The notes under the pieces are model-generated. The model was not told the DNA's origin. It searched no databases and saw only the letters and a program-made list of their open reading frames with translations. From contig NZ_JANFMV010000001.1 of the NCBI RefSeq assembly GCF_024385575.1, positions 1,455,681 through 1,519,680 of the forward strand: a stretch of DNA of 64,000 nucleotides. The letters run 5' to 3'. Positions 1 through 9,327 of the stretch are shown piece by piece. The position numbers were made by a program, and so were the translations under genes. The DNA comes from Rhizobium sp. NRK18. GTDB taxonomy: Bacteria > Pseudomonadota > Alphaproteobacteria > Rhizobiales > Rhizobiaceae. The first letter of the stretch is position 1; every line of letters starts with the position of its first letter.

Positions 1-1370
1 TGGAGCGCTGCGAAAGCAAGCCGTCGGCGATCTCCCGCCGCCTGAAGGCGATCAATCCGTCGCCATACTCCTTCTTCATCAATCTCGGTAATCAGGAGTA
101 CCTGATCGGTGCCTCGCCGGAAATGTTCGTCAGGGTGTCCGGCCGGCGCATCGAAACCTGCCCGATTTCGGGTACGATCAAGCGCGGCGATGATCCGATC
201 GCGGACTCGGAACAGATCCTCAAGCTCCTGAACTCCAAGAAGGACGAATCCGAGCTCACCATGTGCTCGGACGTCGACCGCAACGACAAGTCGCGCGTCT
301 GCGAGCCGGGTTCTGTCAAGGTCATCGGCCGCCGGCAGATCGAGATGTATTCCCGCCTGATCCACACGGTCGATCACATCGAGGGCCGCCTGCGCGACGA
401 CATGGACGCCTTCGACGGCTTCCTGAGCCACGCCTGGGCGGTCACCGTCACCGGTGCGCCGAAGCTCTGGGCGATGCGCTTCATCGAGAACCACGAGAAG
501 AGCCCGCGCGCATGGTACGGCGGGGCGATCGGCATGGTCGGCTTCAACGGCGACATGAACACCGGCCTGACGCTGCGCACGATCCGCATCAAGGACGGCA
601 TTGCCGAAGTGCGCGCCGGCGCGACGCTTTTGTTCGATTCCAATCCGCAGGAAGAAGAAGCCGAAACCGAACTGAAGGCATCCGCCATGCTCTCTGCCAT
701 CCGTGAAGCCAAGGTCGCCACCAACGCCAAGACGCAGCGCGATGTCGCCGCCGTCGGCAAGGGTGTCAACATCCTCCTGATCGACCACGAAGACAGCTTC
801 GTGCATACGCTCGCCAATTATTTCCGCCAGACGGGCGCAACGGTCACGACCGTCAGAACGCCGGTGCCGGAAGAGGTGTTCGACCGCATGAAGCCGGACC
901 TCGTAGTGCTGTCGCCTGGACCGGGCAGCCCGCAGGACTTCGACACCAAGGCGACGATCAAGAAGGCGCGGGCTCGCGACCTGCCGATCTTCGGGGTCTG
1001 CCTCGGCCTTCAGGCGCTTGCCGAAGCCTATGGCGGGCAGTTGCGCCAGCTGGCGATCCCGATGCACGGCAAGCCGTCGCGCATCCGCGTGCTCGATCCG
1101 GGGATCGTCTTCTCGGGCCTCGGCAAGGAGATCACGGTCGGCCGTTACCACTCGATCTTCGCCGATCCCGTCGCCCTGCCGGCCGAATTCATGATCACGG
1201 CGGAAAGCGAAGACGGCACGGTGATGGGAATCGAGCACACCAAGGAGCCGATCGCTGCCGTCCAGTTCCACCCGGAATCGATCATGACGCTCGGCCATGA
1301 CGCCGGCATGCGGATGATAGAGAACGTGGTAACGCATCTGGCAAAGCGGGCGAAGATCAAGGCTGCCTGA
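1..1370 (+). CDS. trpE(G): Anthranilate synthase, fused TrpE-TrpG (3' part)
   Basis: Converts chorismate and glutamine to anthranilate, the first committed step of tryptophan synthesis. The reading frame is open from the left edge (first full codon at base 3), so the N-terminus lies outside; 455 residues are visible. The first half carries the chorismate-binding domain, including [30 protein letters not shown] and the GAPKLWAM segment. From about base 760 a class I glutamine amidotransferase domain follows, with the nucleophile cysteine in [15 protein letters not shown] and the His-Glu pair in AVQFHPES. A single-chain TrpE-TrpG fusion is typical of rhizobia, where it is controlled by a trpL attenuator; that leader would lie upstream of this window. 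A strong hairpin terminator follows directly. Confidence 0.97.
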   Translation, partial: ERCESKPSAISRRLKAINPSPYSFFINLGNQEYLIGASPEMFVRVSGRRIETCPISGTIKRGDDPIADSEQILKLLNSKKDESELTMCSDVDRNDKSRVCEPGSVKVIGRRQIEMYSRLIHTVDHIEGRLRDDMDAFDGFLSHAWAVTVTGAPKLWAMRFIENHEKSPRAWYGGAIGMVGFNGDMNTGLTLRTIRIKDGIAEVRAGATLLFDSNPQEEEAETELKASAMLSAIREAKVATNAKTQRDVAAVGKGVNILLIDHEDSFVHTLANYFRQTGATVTTVRTPVPEEVFDRMKPDLVVLSPGPGSPQDFDTKATIKKARARDLPIFGVCLGLQALAEAYGGQLRQLAIPMHGKPSRIRVLDPGIVFSGLGKEITVGRYHSIFADPVALPAEFMITAESEDGTVMGIEHTKEPIAAVQFHPESIMTLGHDAGMRMIENVVTHLAKRAKIKAA

Positions 1371-1393
1371 GCCGCCCGATCGCTTCGAGCAGG

Positions 1394-1420
1394 AAAGGCG
1401 GCATCCATGGCCGCCTTTTT
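1394..1420 (+). terminator. Rho-independent terminator after trpE(G)
   Basis: A 9-bp stem AAAGGCGGC/GCCGCCTTT closes a 7-nt loop and runs into a T-tract. It sits 23 bases after the trpE(G) stop codon. Confidence 0.85.
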
Positions 1421-1501
1421 CTTTTGATAGCGCAATCTGCCGCTATGCTCTCCGGCGTTTGAATGCTATGCGGCGCGGGAGATCACGAAAGGAAGCCGGT
1501 C

Positions 1502-2434
1502 ATGGCTGTCGAGCGCGAAAACCTGAAGCGGATCGCTTTCTGGGGCATCCCACTTGCCTTCTTCGTGATGGGTCTGAAGCTGCTTGCCTGGTGGGTGACG
1601 GGATCCGTCGCGCTGCTTTCGGATGCGCTGGAATCCACGGTCAACGTGATTGCTGCCTTCATCGCCTATTTCGTCGTCGTCTATGCGCAGAAGCCGGCCG
1701 ACGAGGATCACCAGTTCGGTCACTACAAGGCGGAGTATCTCTCGGCGGTCGCCGAAGGGGTGATGATCGTGCTGGCGGCGCTGCTGATCGTCAACGAGGC
1801 GCTGCCGCATCTCAGCTCACCGGAATTGCCCGCCGCGCCGGCATTGGGCCTGGTGATCAATACGGGGGCTGCTGTCGTCAACGCCGCCTGGGCCTACCTC
1901 TTGATCCGTATCGGCAAGGCGCATCATTCTGCGGCGCTGACGGCGGATGGCCAGCATATTCTTTCGGACGTCATCACCTCCGGCGGCGTTCTTGTCGGGC
2001 TCGTCGCAGCCATCCTCACGGGCTACGCGATCCTCGATCCGCTGATGGCCATCCTGGTCGCCGTCAACATCCTCTATCAGGGCTGGAAGGTGATCTCCCA
2101 CTCGGTGAGCGGCCTCATGGACAAGGCCGTGACGACGGACGAGGAGGCGGCGATCAAGCAGGCAATTTCGGACAATGCGAAGGGCGCCATCGGCGTCCAC
2201 GATCTGCGCACCCGGCGCGCCGGCCCGGCGGTCTTCGTCGACTTCCACCTCGTCGTTTCCGGACAGATGCCGGTCGGCGAGGCGCACGACATCTGCGATC
2301 GGCTGGAAGATGCGATCCACAACGTGATCTCCGGCGCCAGCATCGCCATTCATGTGGAGCCGGAAGGGGAGAAGGCGCACGGCGTGCATGTGAATATCGG
2401 CCGGCGGCGCAGCCGCCAGGCAGCCGCCGGCTGA
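1502..2434 (+). CDS. Cation diffusion facilitator (CDF) family transporter
   Basis: Probable inner-membrane divalent metal/proton antiporter of 310 residues. The N-terminal two thirds hold about six hydrophobic segments. Metal-site motifs of the family are visible: SDALEST in the second membrane helix, a histidine-rich [13 protein letters not shown] loop, and [16 protein letters not shown] in the fifth helix. The C-terminal 90 residues form the usual soluble dimerisation domain. I chose the ATG at 1502 because AAAGGAA lies 8-14 bases upstream; an in-frame ATG at 1463 is possible but lacks a ribosome binding site. The metal (Zn, Fe, Mn or Co) cannot be assigned from sequence. It stands alone after the trpE(G) terminator. 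Confidence 0.88.
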   Translation: MAVERENLKRIAFWGIPLAFFVMGLKLLAWWVTGSVALLSDALESTVNVIAAFIAYFVVVYAQKPADEDHQFGHYKAEYLSAVAEGVMIVLAALLIVNEALPHLSSPELPAAPALGLVINTGAAVVNAAWAYLLIRIGKAHHSAALTADGQHILSDVITSGGVLVGLVAAILTGYAILDPLMAILVAVNILYQGWKVISHSVSGLMDKAVTTDEEAAIKQAISDNAKGAIGVHDLRTRRAGPAVFVDFHLVVSGQMPVGEAHDICDRLEDAIHNVISGASIAIHVEPEGEKAHGVHVNIGRRRSRQAAAG

Positions 2435-2501
2435 CCGGGGCTTCCCTTCCGTGCCCGCCGGGTCTATGACACCGGCAATTTCCAGACCTAGAGGCCTACC
2501 C

Positions 2502-2966
2502 ATGTCCAAGACCGATGTTTCCGGGCTGACGCAGCTCGGCCAGACCGTATCCACGCCGCAGACGCCGGAAGAGGCCGTTCTCGAACGGGTTCCGAACGGC
2601 AATGCCGGCACGCAATATGTCGTGCGCTTCACCGCGCCGGAATTCACCTCGCTTTGCCCGATGACGGGGCAGCCGGACTTCGCCCATATCGTCATCGACT
2701 ATGTGCCTGGCAAATGGCTGGTGGAATCGAAGTCGCTGAAGCTGTTCCTCACCGCATTCCGCAACCATGGCGCTTTCCATGAGGATTGCTCTGTCTATAT
2801 CGCCAAGCGTATTGTCGATCTCCTGGAGCCGGAATGGCTGAGGATCGGCGCCTACTGGTATCCGCGCGGCGGCATTCCGATCGACGTCTTCTGGCAGACC
2901 GGCGAGGCGCCGAAGGGGGTGTGGATTCCCGAGCAGGGCGTGCCGACCTATCGCGGGCGCGGCTGA
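2502..2966 (+). CDS. queF: NADPH-dependent 7-cyano-7-deazaguanine reductase QueF
   Basis: Reduces preQ0 to preQ1 in queuosine synthesis. The 154-residue protein has the short unimodular QueF length. The catalytic cysteine is in [18 protein letters not shown] and the NADPH-binding QueF motif is [20 protein letters not shown]. The start at 2502 is preferred over an upstream in-frame start at 2451 because it gives the usual family N-terminus. No other queuosine gene is in the window. Confidence 0.95.
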   Translation: MSKTDVSGLTQLGQTVSTPQTPEEAVLERVPNGNAGTQYVVRFTAPEFTSLCPMTGQPDFAHIVIDYVPGKWLVESKSLKLFLTAFRNHGAFHEDCSVYIAKRIVDLLEPEWLRIGAYWYPRGGIPIDVFWQTGEAPKGVWIPEQGVPTYRGRG

Positions 2967-2999
2967 GGGCAGTTGAAGACATAACTGGGGAGGCTGATC

Positions 3000-3719
3000 A
3001 TGGCGAAGGCGCCAAGGCAGATGCGGCTCACCGAGACGCACCTCCGCCATGTCGCGCGCGAGATCGCCGACCCCGGTCCGCAGCTGATCGAAGGGTTTCG
3101 TACGGCCACCGATGCCGATTACGCCAGAGATGTCGAGGCAATTCTGGCCTCGCGGCCGGACGATGGCATCTGGCTGTTCGGCTATGGATCGCTGATCTGG
3201 AATCCGGAGACGGCCTATACCGAGAAGCGGCCGGCGACGGCGCTCGGCTGGCATCGGCGCTTCTGCCTCGGATGGGACTACCGCTATCGCGGCTGCCGGG
3301 AAACGCCTGGCGTGATGCTGGCGCTCGATCGCGGCGGGCAATGTCGTGGCATGGCCTACCGGTTGCCAGACGACGGGCTCGAGGCCGAACTGCACAAGCT
3401 CATCCGCCGCGAGGTCAGCATGGTGCCGTCCGCCTTTCCCTGGCGCTGGATCGACGTTGTGACCGAAGAGGGCAGGGTGCGGGCTCTGACATTCGCCATG
3501 AACCGCAAGAGCGGGCGCTATATCGTCTGCGAGGACGACGCAGCGCTTGCGGCCATTCTCGCCAAAGCCTGCGGCTTTCGCGGGTCGATGGCCGACTATG
3601 TCTTCAACACCGTCTCGCATCTCGAGCAGTTGGGCATTCGCGACCGGAACCTCTGGCGGCTGCAGTCGCTGATCGCCGACGAGATCGAACGGCGGCCCGA
3701 CTTCCCGAAATCGGTCTGA
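3000..3719 (+). CDS. Gamma-glutamylcyclotransferase, ChaC-like
   Basis: Likely cytosolic enzyme that splits glutathione to 5-oxoproline and Cys-Gly. The 239-residue protein has the ChaC signature WLFGYGSLIWNPE near residue 58, the RRFCLGWDYRYRGCRETPG segment, and the acidic region around LEAELHKLIRREV that carries the catalytic glutamate in this fold. A GGGGAGG ribosome binding site precedes the ATG. It follows queF by 33 bases, so the two may be cotranscribed, though no functional link is obvious. Confidence 0.9.
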   Translation: MAKAPRQMRLTETHLRHVAREIADPGPQLIEGFRTATDADYARDVEAILASRPDDGIWLFGYGSLIWNPETAYTEKRPATALGWHRRFCLGWDYRYRGCRETPGVMLALDRGGQCRGMAYRLPDDGLEAELHKLIRREVSMVPSAFPWRWIDVVTEEGRVRALTFAMNRKSGRYIVCEDDAALAAILAKACGFRGSMADYVFNTVSHLEQLGIRDRNLWRLQSLIADEIERRPDFPKSV

Positions 3720-3730
3720 CCGGCCAATGA

Positions 3731-3757
3731 AAAACGGGGGCTTGAAGTCCCCGTTTC
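3731..3757. terminator. Terminator between chaC-like gene and hupE-like gene
   Basis: Inverted repeat AAACGGGG/CCCCGTTT with a short loop lies between the convergent ends of the two genes and could act on both strands, since each arm ends in an A or T run. Confidence 0.7.
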
Positions 3758-3783
3758 GCATATTTGAATCTGGTTGATCCGGC

Positions 3784-4350
3784 TTACGCCATCATCAAGG
3801 CGATGCCGCCAATGGCCGTTGCGCCACCGAGCAGGCGGGCGACGGTCTGGTAACGGCCGAGCAGCGTGCCGAGGCCGATACCGGCGGCGTGCAGCGCAAT
3901 CGTCGAGGCGATGAAGCCAGCGGCAAACGGCAGCGCGCCGGCGCCGTGCATTTCGGTGCCATGGGCAAAGCCGTGGAACAGGGCGAAGACGGCAACGACG
4001 GCGGCGGAAGCGGCAGTCGGCATCTTCACCGCCATGGCGACGAGCAGGCCGAGGCCGATGACCGAGGCGAGGATCGCCGGCTCGACGAAGGGCAGGGCGA
4101 CGCCGGAGATCGACAGCAGGAAGCCGAGCGCCATCGTCGAGACGAAGGCTGCGGGAACGATGAGCCTGGCGCGACCGCCGATCATCGATGCCCACAGGCC
4201 GACGGCGACCATGGCGAGGATGTGGTCGGCACCCGACAGCGGATGCTCGAGACCGGTCATCGCGGACAGGTGTTCGCTGCTGATATGCGCGAAGGCCGGC
4301 GCGACGGCAGCGGCGAGAATGGCGGCGGTGATGGAAATTCTTTTCAACAT
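3784..4350 (-). CDS. HupE/UreJ family membrane protein
   Basis: Small polytopic inner-membrane protein of 188 residues, a family linked to nickel or cobalt uptake for hydrogenase and urease. An N-terminal signal-like helix (MLKRISITAAILAAAVAPAF) is followed by the hallmark HPLSGADHILAM motif and by FALFHGFAHGTEM, both rich in histidine and likely metal-binding. About six more hydrophobic helices follow. The start at 4350 is chosen over a far upstream ATG because it begins with the signal sequence and has GAGGGAC upstream. No urease or hydrogenase gene is nearby, so the metal role is inferred from the family only. Confidence 0.88.
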   Translation of the reverse strand: MLKRISITAAILAAAVAPAFAHISSEHLSAMTGLEHPLSGADHILAMVAVGLWASMIGGRARLIVPAAFVSTMALGFLLSISGVALPFVEPAILASVIGLGLLVAMAVKMPTAASAAVVAVFALFHGFAHGTEMHGAGALPFAAGFIASTIALHAAGIGLGTLLGRYQTVARLLGGATAIGGIALMMA

Positions 4351-4607
4351 GATGTCCCTCGTTTTGGTCGACACGGCGCCCGAGAACCGGTCACGCCTGA
4401 CCCCGTCATAATGAGATTCACAGCCTAGGGTAAGTCCTTCGGCGATGTCCATGCGCATTTTGCCGTAGACTATGGCGTTTGCGACGCTGAGACGGTGACA
4501 ATCGGCGCTCCAATTAACCGCGATCAATGTCTTCACCCCATAACCTTTCCTTCACTGCGTGCTCGCCTTGCCTTTTTCATCCATTGTTTTACGACTGGAG
4601 TCGCATT

Positions 4608-5237
4608 ATGTCCGTGACACAGAAATCAAGCATTGGGAGTTCGCGTATGCGCCTCGAAGACGAAGAAGACGACAAGAAGACCGCAGCGCCGCTTGGCAAG
4701 GATGCAGAAGCCAACCTGTTCAAGTCCCGCTCGATCTTCATCTATGGCGGCATCACGCAGGAATTGGCCAACAAGGTCTGCGCCCAGCTGGTGGCATTGG
4801 CCGCTGCCGGCGACGAAGACATCAAGATCTTCGTCAATTCGCCGGGCGGTCACGTGGAATCGGGTGATTCCATCCATGACATGATCAAGTTCATCAAGCC
4901 GAAGGTCTGGATGATCGGCACGGGCTGGGTGGCTTCCGCCGGCGCGCTGATCTATGTCGCCGCTCCGAAGGAGCGCCGCATCTGCCTGCCGAACACCCGC
5001 TTCCTGCTTCACCAACCGTCCGGCGGCACACGCGGCATGGCGTCCGACATCGAGATCCAGGCTCGCGAAATCATCAAGATGAACGAGCGGCTGAACAAGA
5101 TCTTCGCCGAGGCCACCGGCCAGCCGGTCGAAAAGATCGCCAAGGATACAGACCGCGACTACTGGCTGTCTGCCGAAGAAGCCCAGTCCTATGGCCTGGT
5201 GTCGAAGATCATCACGTCGCAGGCCGAGATCGGCTGA
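4608..5237 (+). CDS. clpP: ATP-dependent Clp protease proteolytic subunit ClpP
   Basis: Serine protease of family S14 that forms the barrel of Clp proteases. Of 209 residues, the first 45 are a polar, acidic extension. The catalytic triad is visible: serine in [15 protein letters not shown], histidine in FLLHQPSGG, and aspartate in [14 protein letters not shown]. The oxyanion-hole segment [18 protein letters not shown] is present. The serine motif (GWVASAGAL) differs from the GMAASMGA form of the main housekeeping ClpP. I infer that this is one of the extra ClpP paralogues common in rhizobia. No clpX or lon is next to it. The ATG at 4608 has TGGAG upstream. Confidence 0.93.
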   Translation: MSVTQKSSIGSSRMRLEDEEDDKKTAAPLGKDAEANLFKSRSIFIYGGITQELANKVCAQLVALAAAGDEDIKIFVNSPGGHVESGDSIHDMIKFIKPKVWMIGTGWVASAGALIYVAAPKERRICLPNTRFLLHQPSGGTRGMASDIEIQAREIIKMNERLNKIFAEATGQPVEKIAKDTDRDYWLSAEEAQSYGLVSKIITSQAEIG

Positions 5238-5261
5238 TCCTCGCGACATCCGGAATACGTC

Positions 5262-5287
5262 GAAGGGCCTCGCATGCGGGGCCCTTC
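5262..5287 (+). terminator. Possible terminator after clpP
   Basis: GAAGGGC/GCCCTTC inverted repeat with a 12-nt loop lies 25 bases after the clpP stop. There is no clear T-tract, so termination is uncertain. Confidence 0.45.
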
Positions 5288-5435
5288 GTGCATCAGCCTG
5301 TGCGTGCGGAAATCCGGAACCCCTCAATTCAAGGGGTCGTTCCCGGCTGGTCCATGATATAGGTTCTGGCAGAGCCTGGGTGTCGCCGCGTCTGCTGCAA
5401 GGATCGCGGGAGCCGGCCCGGGCCATGGGGACAGG

Positions 5436-7196
5436 ATGGGGACAGACGACGAACGTGGCAGGCTGAGCGAGGGACAGAGGGCGGAAATCGTCACATCGCT
5501 CTATGACACTGCGCTTGACCCGTCGCTCCACTACGAGCGGCTGATCGACGTATGGGAAGAGAAGGTCGGGCCGATCCTGCGCCTTGACGGCGAGAAGGGC
5601 GGCGAATTTCTCGACACGTTTCTCGAGGATCATGCGCAACGGGCGGCCATGGTGCTCGACCGCACGCCGGCGGAGACCGTCGTCAACCCCTTGCACGCGC
5701 TCCTCAACTCGCTGCTGCCCACGGCGGCATTCGTCGTGGAGCCGGACGGCACGGTCAGACAGTCGAACGCTGCGGCGATTTCCGTGTTCGGGGTGAGGGG
5801 CGGTGATGCTGCCGATGCGCTTCCCTTCGATGCCGACGAAATCGAACTTTACCGCACGGAGGTGCAAAGCGTTGCCGGGCTGGCTGCCGGCAATCGGTAT
5901 CTGCGTTGTCACCTTGGCGACGGCGGGCGTGTCGTCGTCTTCCGTCTCAGTCCGCTGGATCCGTCGCGCTACGGCGGCCAGTTCGTGCTGGCGATCTCGA
6001 CGGAGCTTGCCTGGCCGGAAGCGTTGTCGATCATGATCAAGGATGCCTTCCAGCTGACGAGCGCTGAAATCGACATTGTGCGCGGGCTGGTCGAGGGCCA
6101 GACGATCGGGGCGCTGGCGGCGTCGCGGGAGCGTTCGCTGGAGACGATCCGCACGCAGGTCAAGTCGATCCTGAACAAGACCCGCACCAAGAGCCAGGCG
6201 GATCTCCTGCGCGTAACGCTGAACCTCATGGACATGGTCGGTGGCGATGGTGACCGGACGGCGGCCCGTGGGCTGGCGGTATCGGGCGCGGCAGGGCAAC
6301 TCGCTCCGGTGCCGTTCCAGACGCTCTGGCGTCCCGACGGGCGTCGTGCGGACTACGTCGTCCTTGGCGATCCGGCTGGCCGGCCGATTATCTTCATGCC
6401 GATGAAATACGGCCTCATCCGCTGGCCGGCGGTGGCCGAAGCGCTCGCCAGGCGCAACGGTTACAAGGTCATCGTGCCGATCCGCCCGGGCTACGGTCAC
6501 AGTTCGCCGGTGCCGCGGCGCGCGAGCCGGGTAGACGTGGTTTCGGACGACCTTCTGGCTCTGATGGACCATCTGGCGGTGGTGGCGGCGCCGGTCATCG
6601 CGCTCGGGCCGGACAGCTTCTTCGCCTATTCCTTCGCCCGCCGTCATCCCGGACGGCTGACGGCGATCCTGATCTGCGGTGGGGGATTTCCGACGCTCTC
6701 GCATATCCAGCTCGAACGGATGAGCAAATGGCACCGGTTCGTGCGCGCCAACGCGCGTTACGCGCCGAAGATTCTTCCCTTCCTGATCAAGGCCGGTTTT
6801 TCGCTGGCACGGCGGATCGGCAAGGCGGGCTTCGTACGGCTCGTCCATCAGAATTCGCCGAACGACCTTGCGCTTTGCGACACGCCGGAGATTTTCGAGG
6901 CACTGCTCACCGGCTCGGAGATTTCCTTCTCCGACTGGCACAGCGCGCACGAAGCCTTCGCGGAAGAGGTGATCCTGCAGCAGCAGGACTGGTCCGAACT
7001 GATGTCGGCATGCGACCTGCCGCAAATCGTCTTCATCGGCGGCGAGGATCCTTCCGCTCCGCCGGAAACGCTGGCCGAGATCAAGAAGGTCTTTCCAAAA
7101 CTGCACTATGTCGAGGACCAGCATGCAGGCGAACTGATCTTCTTCAAGCGCTGGCGCGACGTGCTGGCGGAGGCGGTCCAGTATCTGCCTTCGTGA
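5436..7196 (+). CDS. LuxR-type DNA-binding domain fused to an alpha/beta hydrolase
   Basis: A 586-residue fusion. Residues 1-190 contain a PAS-like sensor region (LLPTAAFVVEPDGTVRQSN and following). Residues about 200-265 form a LuxR-type helix-turn-helix (FQLTSAEIDIVRGLVEG through LETIRTQVKSILNKTRTKS). Residues about 300-580 are an alpha/beta hydrolase fold with GPLIR-like cap start, an IRPGYGHSS loop, an acid-turn aspartate in IGGEDPS and a late histidine in EDQHAGE. The expected nucleophile elbow reads G391-P-D-S-F rather than G-x-S-x-G. Such regulators may sense a small molecule with the hydrolase domain, but the ligand is unknown. It stands alone between clpP and the leuA leader. Confidence 0.85.
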   Translation: MGTDDERGRLSEGQRAEIVTSLYDTALDPSLHYERLIDVWEEKVGPILRLDGEKGGEFLDTFLEDHAQRAAMVLDRTPAETVVNPLHALLNSLLPTAAFVVEPDGTVRQSNAAAISVFGVRGGDAADALPFDADEIELYRTEVQSVAGLAAGNRYLRCHLGDGGRVVVFRLSPLDPSRYGGQFVLAISTELAWPEALSIMIKDAFQLTSAEIDIVRGLVEGQTIGALAASRERSLETIRTQVKSILNKTRTKSQADLLRVTLNLMDMVGGDGDRTAARGLAVSGAAGQLAPVPFQTLWRPDGRRADYVVLGDPAGRPIIFMPMKYGLIRWPAVAEALARRNGYKVIVPIRPGYGHSSPVPRRASRVDVVSDDLLALMDHLAVVAAPVIALGPDSFFAYSFARRHPGRLTAILICGGGFPTLSHIQLERMSKWHRFVRANARYAPKILPFLIKAGFSLARRIGKAGFVRLVHQNSPNDLALCDTPEIFEALLTGSEISFSDWHSAHEAFAEEVILQQQDWSELMSACDLPQIVFIGGEDPSAPPETLAEIKKVFPKLHYVEDQHAGELIFFKRWRDVLAEAVQYLPS

Positions 7197-7211
7197 TTGC
7201 TTGCGGTTATG

Positions 7212-7240
7212 CTTGCCTTTCCTTGCCGCAGCCCCTATAA
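7212..7240 (+). promoter_or_regulatory. Promoter of the leuA leader
   Basis: CTTGCC, 17 bases, CTATAA: close to the alphaproteobacterial housekeeping consensus CTTGAC-N17-CTATAT. Transcription would start about 7246-7249, at or within a few bases of the leader ATG. Confidence 0.7.
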
Positions 7241-7248
7241 GCCCAGTC

Positions 7249-7374
7249 ATGACGACAGAACGCGCACAGATCATCAGCGAAGCCGGACGTGGCCGATATG
7301 GCCGCCCGTTCTTTTCGCGTGCGCTATCCTCGCTTCTTCTCCTCGGCCTTACTCGCGGTTGCCGGGTCCTTTGA
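7249..7374 (+). CDS. Leucine-rich leader peptide of leuA (candidate)
   Basis: A 41-codon ORF starting 9 bases after a good -10 box, so its mRNA may be leaderless. Codons 26-34 read L-S-S-L-L-L-L-G-L, i.e. six leucines in nine codons, followed by one more at the last codon. This is the pattern of an amino-acid attenuator control peptide, and the next gene is leuA. The stop at 7372 overlaps alternative RNA hairpins. No similarity search was possible; the call rests on position and leucine run. Confidence 0.75.
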   Translation: MTTERAQIISEAGRGRYGRPFFSRALSSLLLLGLTRGCRVL

Positions 7375-7465
7375 GGGAGCGCCCGGCGGCCGATAAGCCC
7401 TGCCGGCAGAAGCTCTCCTCGAAAGCCAGATTTCCAGACCAATTGAACGGCAACACACGCCTTTT
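7361..7465 (+). promoter_or_regulatory. Candidate leuA attenuator with alternative hairpins
   Basis: Region 1 GCCGGG (7361-7366) can pair with region 2 CCCGGC (7382-7387). Region 2 can instead pair with GCCGG (7402-7406), extended by GAGGGAGC (7373-7380) with GCTCTCCTC (7412-7420, one bulged T). TGCCG (7401-7405) can also pair with CGGCA (7448-7452). The three pairings are mutually exclusive, as in amino-acid attenuators. The final terminator is weak: only GGC/GCC before TTTT at 7462-7465, so the exact termination point is uncertain. Confidence 0.55.
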
Positions 7466-7532
7466 CCGTCGCCAAGAGAGCGACAATACGCTATAGGCCG
7501 CGTGACCTGCCGGGAGCGAAGAGAGAAGCAAG

Positions 7533-9266
7533 ATGAACGTGAACGCATCCCCCGCCCAGACCGAAGCCCAGCCGGATGCCTCCGGCAAGAAGGGCATGCC
7601 GTCCGCCGGCGTGAAGTACCGTGCCTATCCGCAAATCGACATTCCGGATCGCACATGGCCGTCGAAATCGATCACCAAGGCGCCGATCTGGTGCTCGGTC
7701 GATCTGCGCGACGGCAACCAGTCGCTGGTCGATCCGATGGGACACGACCGCAAGGCGCGCATGTTCAGGCTGCTGCTCGACATGGGCTTTAAGGAAATCG
7801 AGATCGGTTTCCCGTCCGCCTCGCAGACCGATTTCGATTTCGCCCGCTGGTGCGTCGAGGAAGGCGGTGTGCCGGAAGACGTCTCGCTGCAGGTACTGGT
7901 TCAGTGCCGCCCGGAACTGATCACCCGCACCTTCGAGGCGCTGGAGGGCGCTCATCGTCCGATCGTCCACTTCTACAACTCGACGAGCGAGCTGCAGCGT
8001 CGCGTGGTGTTCGGCAAGGATGTCGCCGGCATCAAGCAGATTGCCGTCGATGCGGCGAAGATGATCACCGACATGGCCGAAAAGGCCGGCGGCGGCTTTC
8101 GCTTCGAATATTCTCCGGAAAGCTTTACCGGCACGGAGCTGGAAGTGGCGCTGGAGATTTCCAATGCCGTCATCGACATCATCCAGCCCACCGCCGACAA
8201 CAAGCTGATCCTGAACCTGCCTTCGACCGTCGAGATGGCGACGCCGAACATCTATGCCGACCAGATCGAATGGATGTGCCGCAACATCAACAACCGCGAA
8301 AACGTCATCGTCTCGCTGCATCCGCACAACGACCGCGGTACCGGCATTGCGGCGACCGAACTGGGGCTGATGGCCGGTGCAGATCGCGTCGAGGGCACGC
8401 TGTTCGGCAATGGCGAGCGCACGGGCAATGTCGACGTCGTCACGCTGGCGCTGAACATGTTCACGCAGGGCGTCGATCCGGAGCTGGACTGCACCGATAT
8501 CGAGCGCATCAAGGACGTCTACGAATATTCCAACCAGATGACGATCCCGGAACGGCATCCCTATGTCGGCGAACTGGTCTACACGGCATTCTCCGGCTCG
8601 CACCAGGATGCGATCAACAAGGGCATGAAGGCGATCAAGGTCGCCAACAAGCCGCTGTGGGAAGTGCCTTACCTGCCGATCGATCCGCAGGATGTCGGCC
8701 GCACCTACGAGGCGATCATCCGCATCAACTCGCAGTCGGGCAAGGGCGGTATCGCCTACATCCTGCAGCAGGACTACGGCATCAACCTGCCGCGCAACCT
8801 GCAGGTGGAGTTCCGCGAGGACATCCAGCGCATCACCGACGAAGAGGGCAAGGAGCTTCCTTCGAAGCGCATCTATGAACGCTTCATCGAGCGCTACGTC
8901 GACCAGCCGGAGGCGCGTCTGAAGTTCGTCGATCACCACACCTATGCCGATACGGCGGTGAAGGGCCGGCGCGTGGTCGCCGCCGAAATAACCGACCGTG
9001 GTGAAACGAAGCGGATCGAAGGATTTGGCAACGGCCCGATCGATGGGTTCATCAATGCGCTCTCGGCCTATCTCGGCATAGAGATGACGGTCGAGGACTA
9101 TTCCGAGCACTCCCTGCAGCACGGCTCCAACGCGTCGGCCATCTGCTACATGGAAGTGTCCTATCCGGGCGGCAAGCTGTTCGGCGTCGGGGTCAATACC
9201 AACATCGTTGCCGCTTCGATGGAAGCGGTGGTCTCGGCTGCAAACCGGGTGCTGGCGCAACGCTGA
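7533..9266 (+). CDS. leuA: 2-isopropylmalate synthase
   Basis: Condenses acetyl-CoA with 2-oxoisovalerate, the first committed step of leucine synthesis. The 577-residue protein is of the long LeuA type. The catalytic TIM barrel starts at about residue 50 (IWCSVDLRDGNQSLVDPM, with the metal and base residues D-x-R-D-G-N-Q) and contains SLHPHNDRGTGIAATELG and GTLFGNGERTGNVD. The C-terminal 120 residues form the leucine-binding regulatory domain with repeated GN-x-P and V-x-T-N-I segments. The start has AGAGAAG upstream. Transcript control by the leader peptide region upstream is likely. Confidence 0.97.
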   Translation: MNVNASPAQTEAQPDASGKKGMPSAGVKYRAYPQIDIPDRTWPSKSITKAPIWCSVDLRDGNQSLVDPMGHDRKARMFRLLLDMGFKEIEIGFPSASQTDFDFARWCVEEGGVPEDVSLQVLVQCRPELITRTFEALEGAHRPIVHFYNSTSELQRRVVFGKDVAGIKQIAVDAAKMITDMAEKAGGGFRFEYSPESFTGTELEVALEISNAVIDIIQPTADNKLILNLPSTVEMATPNIYADQIEWMCRNINNRENVIVSLHPHNDRGTGIAATELGLMAGADRVEGTLFGNGERTGNVDVVTLALNMFTQGVDPELDCTDIERIKDVYEYSNQMTIPERHPYVGELVYTAFSGSHQDAINKGMKAIKVANKPLWEVPYLPIDPQDVGRTYEAIIRINSQSGKGGIAYILQQDYGINLPRNLQVEFREDIQRITDEEGKELPSKRIYERFIERYVDQPEARLKFVDHHTYADTAVKGRRVVAAEITDRGETKRIEGFGNGPIDGFINALSAYLGIEMTVEDYSEHSLQHGSNASAICYMEVSYPGGKLFGVGVNTNIVAASMEAVVSAANRVLAQR

Positions 9267-9298
9267 CCCTGACACGGTATCCGAGAGACCAGACCTGG

Positions 9299-9327
9299 AA
9301 AGGCCGTGCTGCAGAGCGCGGCCTTTT
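9299..9327 (+). terminator. Terminator after leuA
   Basis: AAAGGCCG/CGGCCTTTT hairpin with a T-tract, 33 bases after the leuA stop. Confidence 0.85.

Noticed and set aside
4626..7475. Long antisense open frame (949 codons, minus strand) over clpP and the LuxR-hydrolase gene
   Set aside because: It is an arginine-, proline- and histidine-rich shadow of real genes in high-GC DNA, without ribosome binding site or domain motifs.
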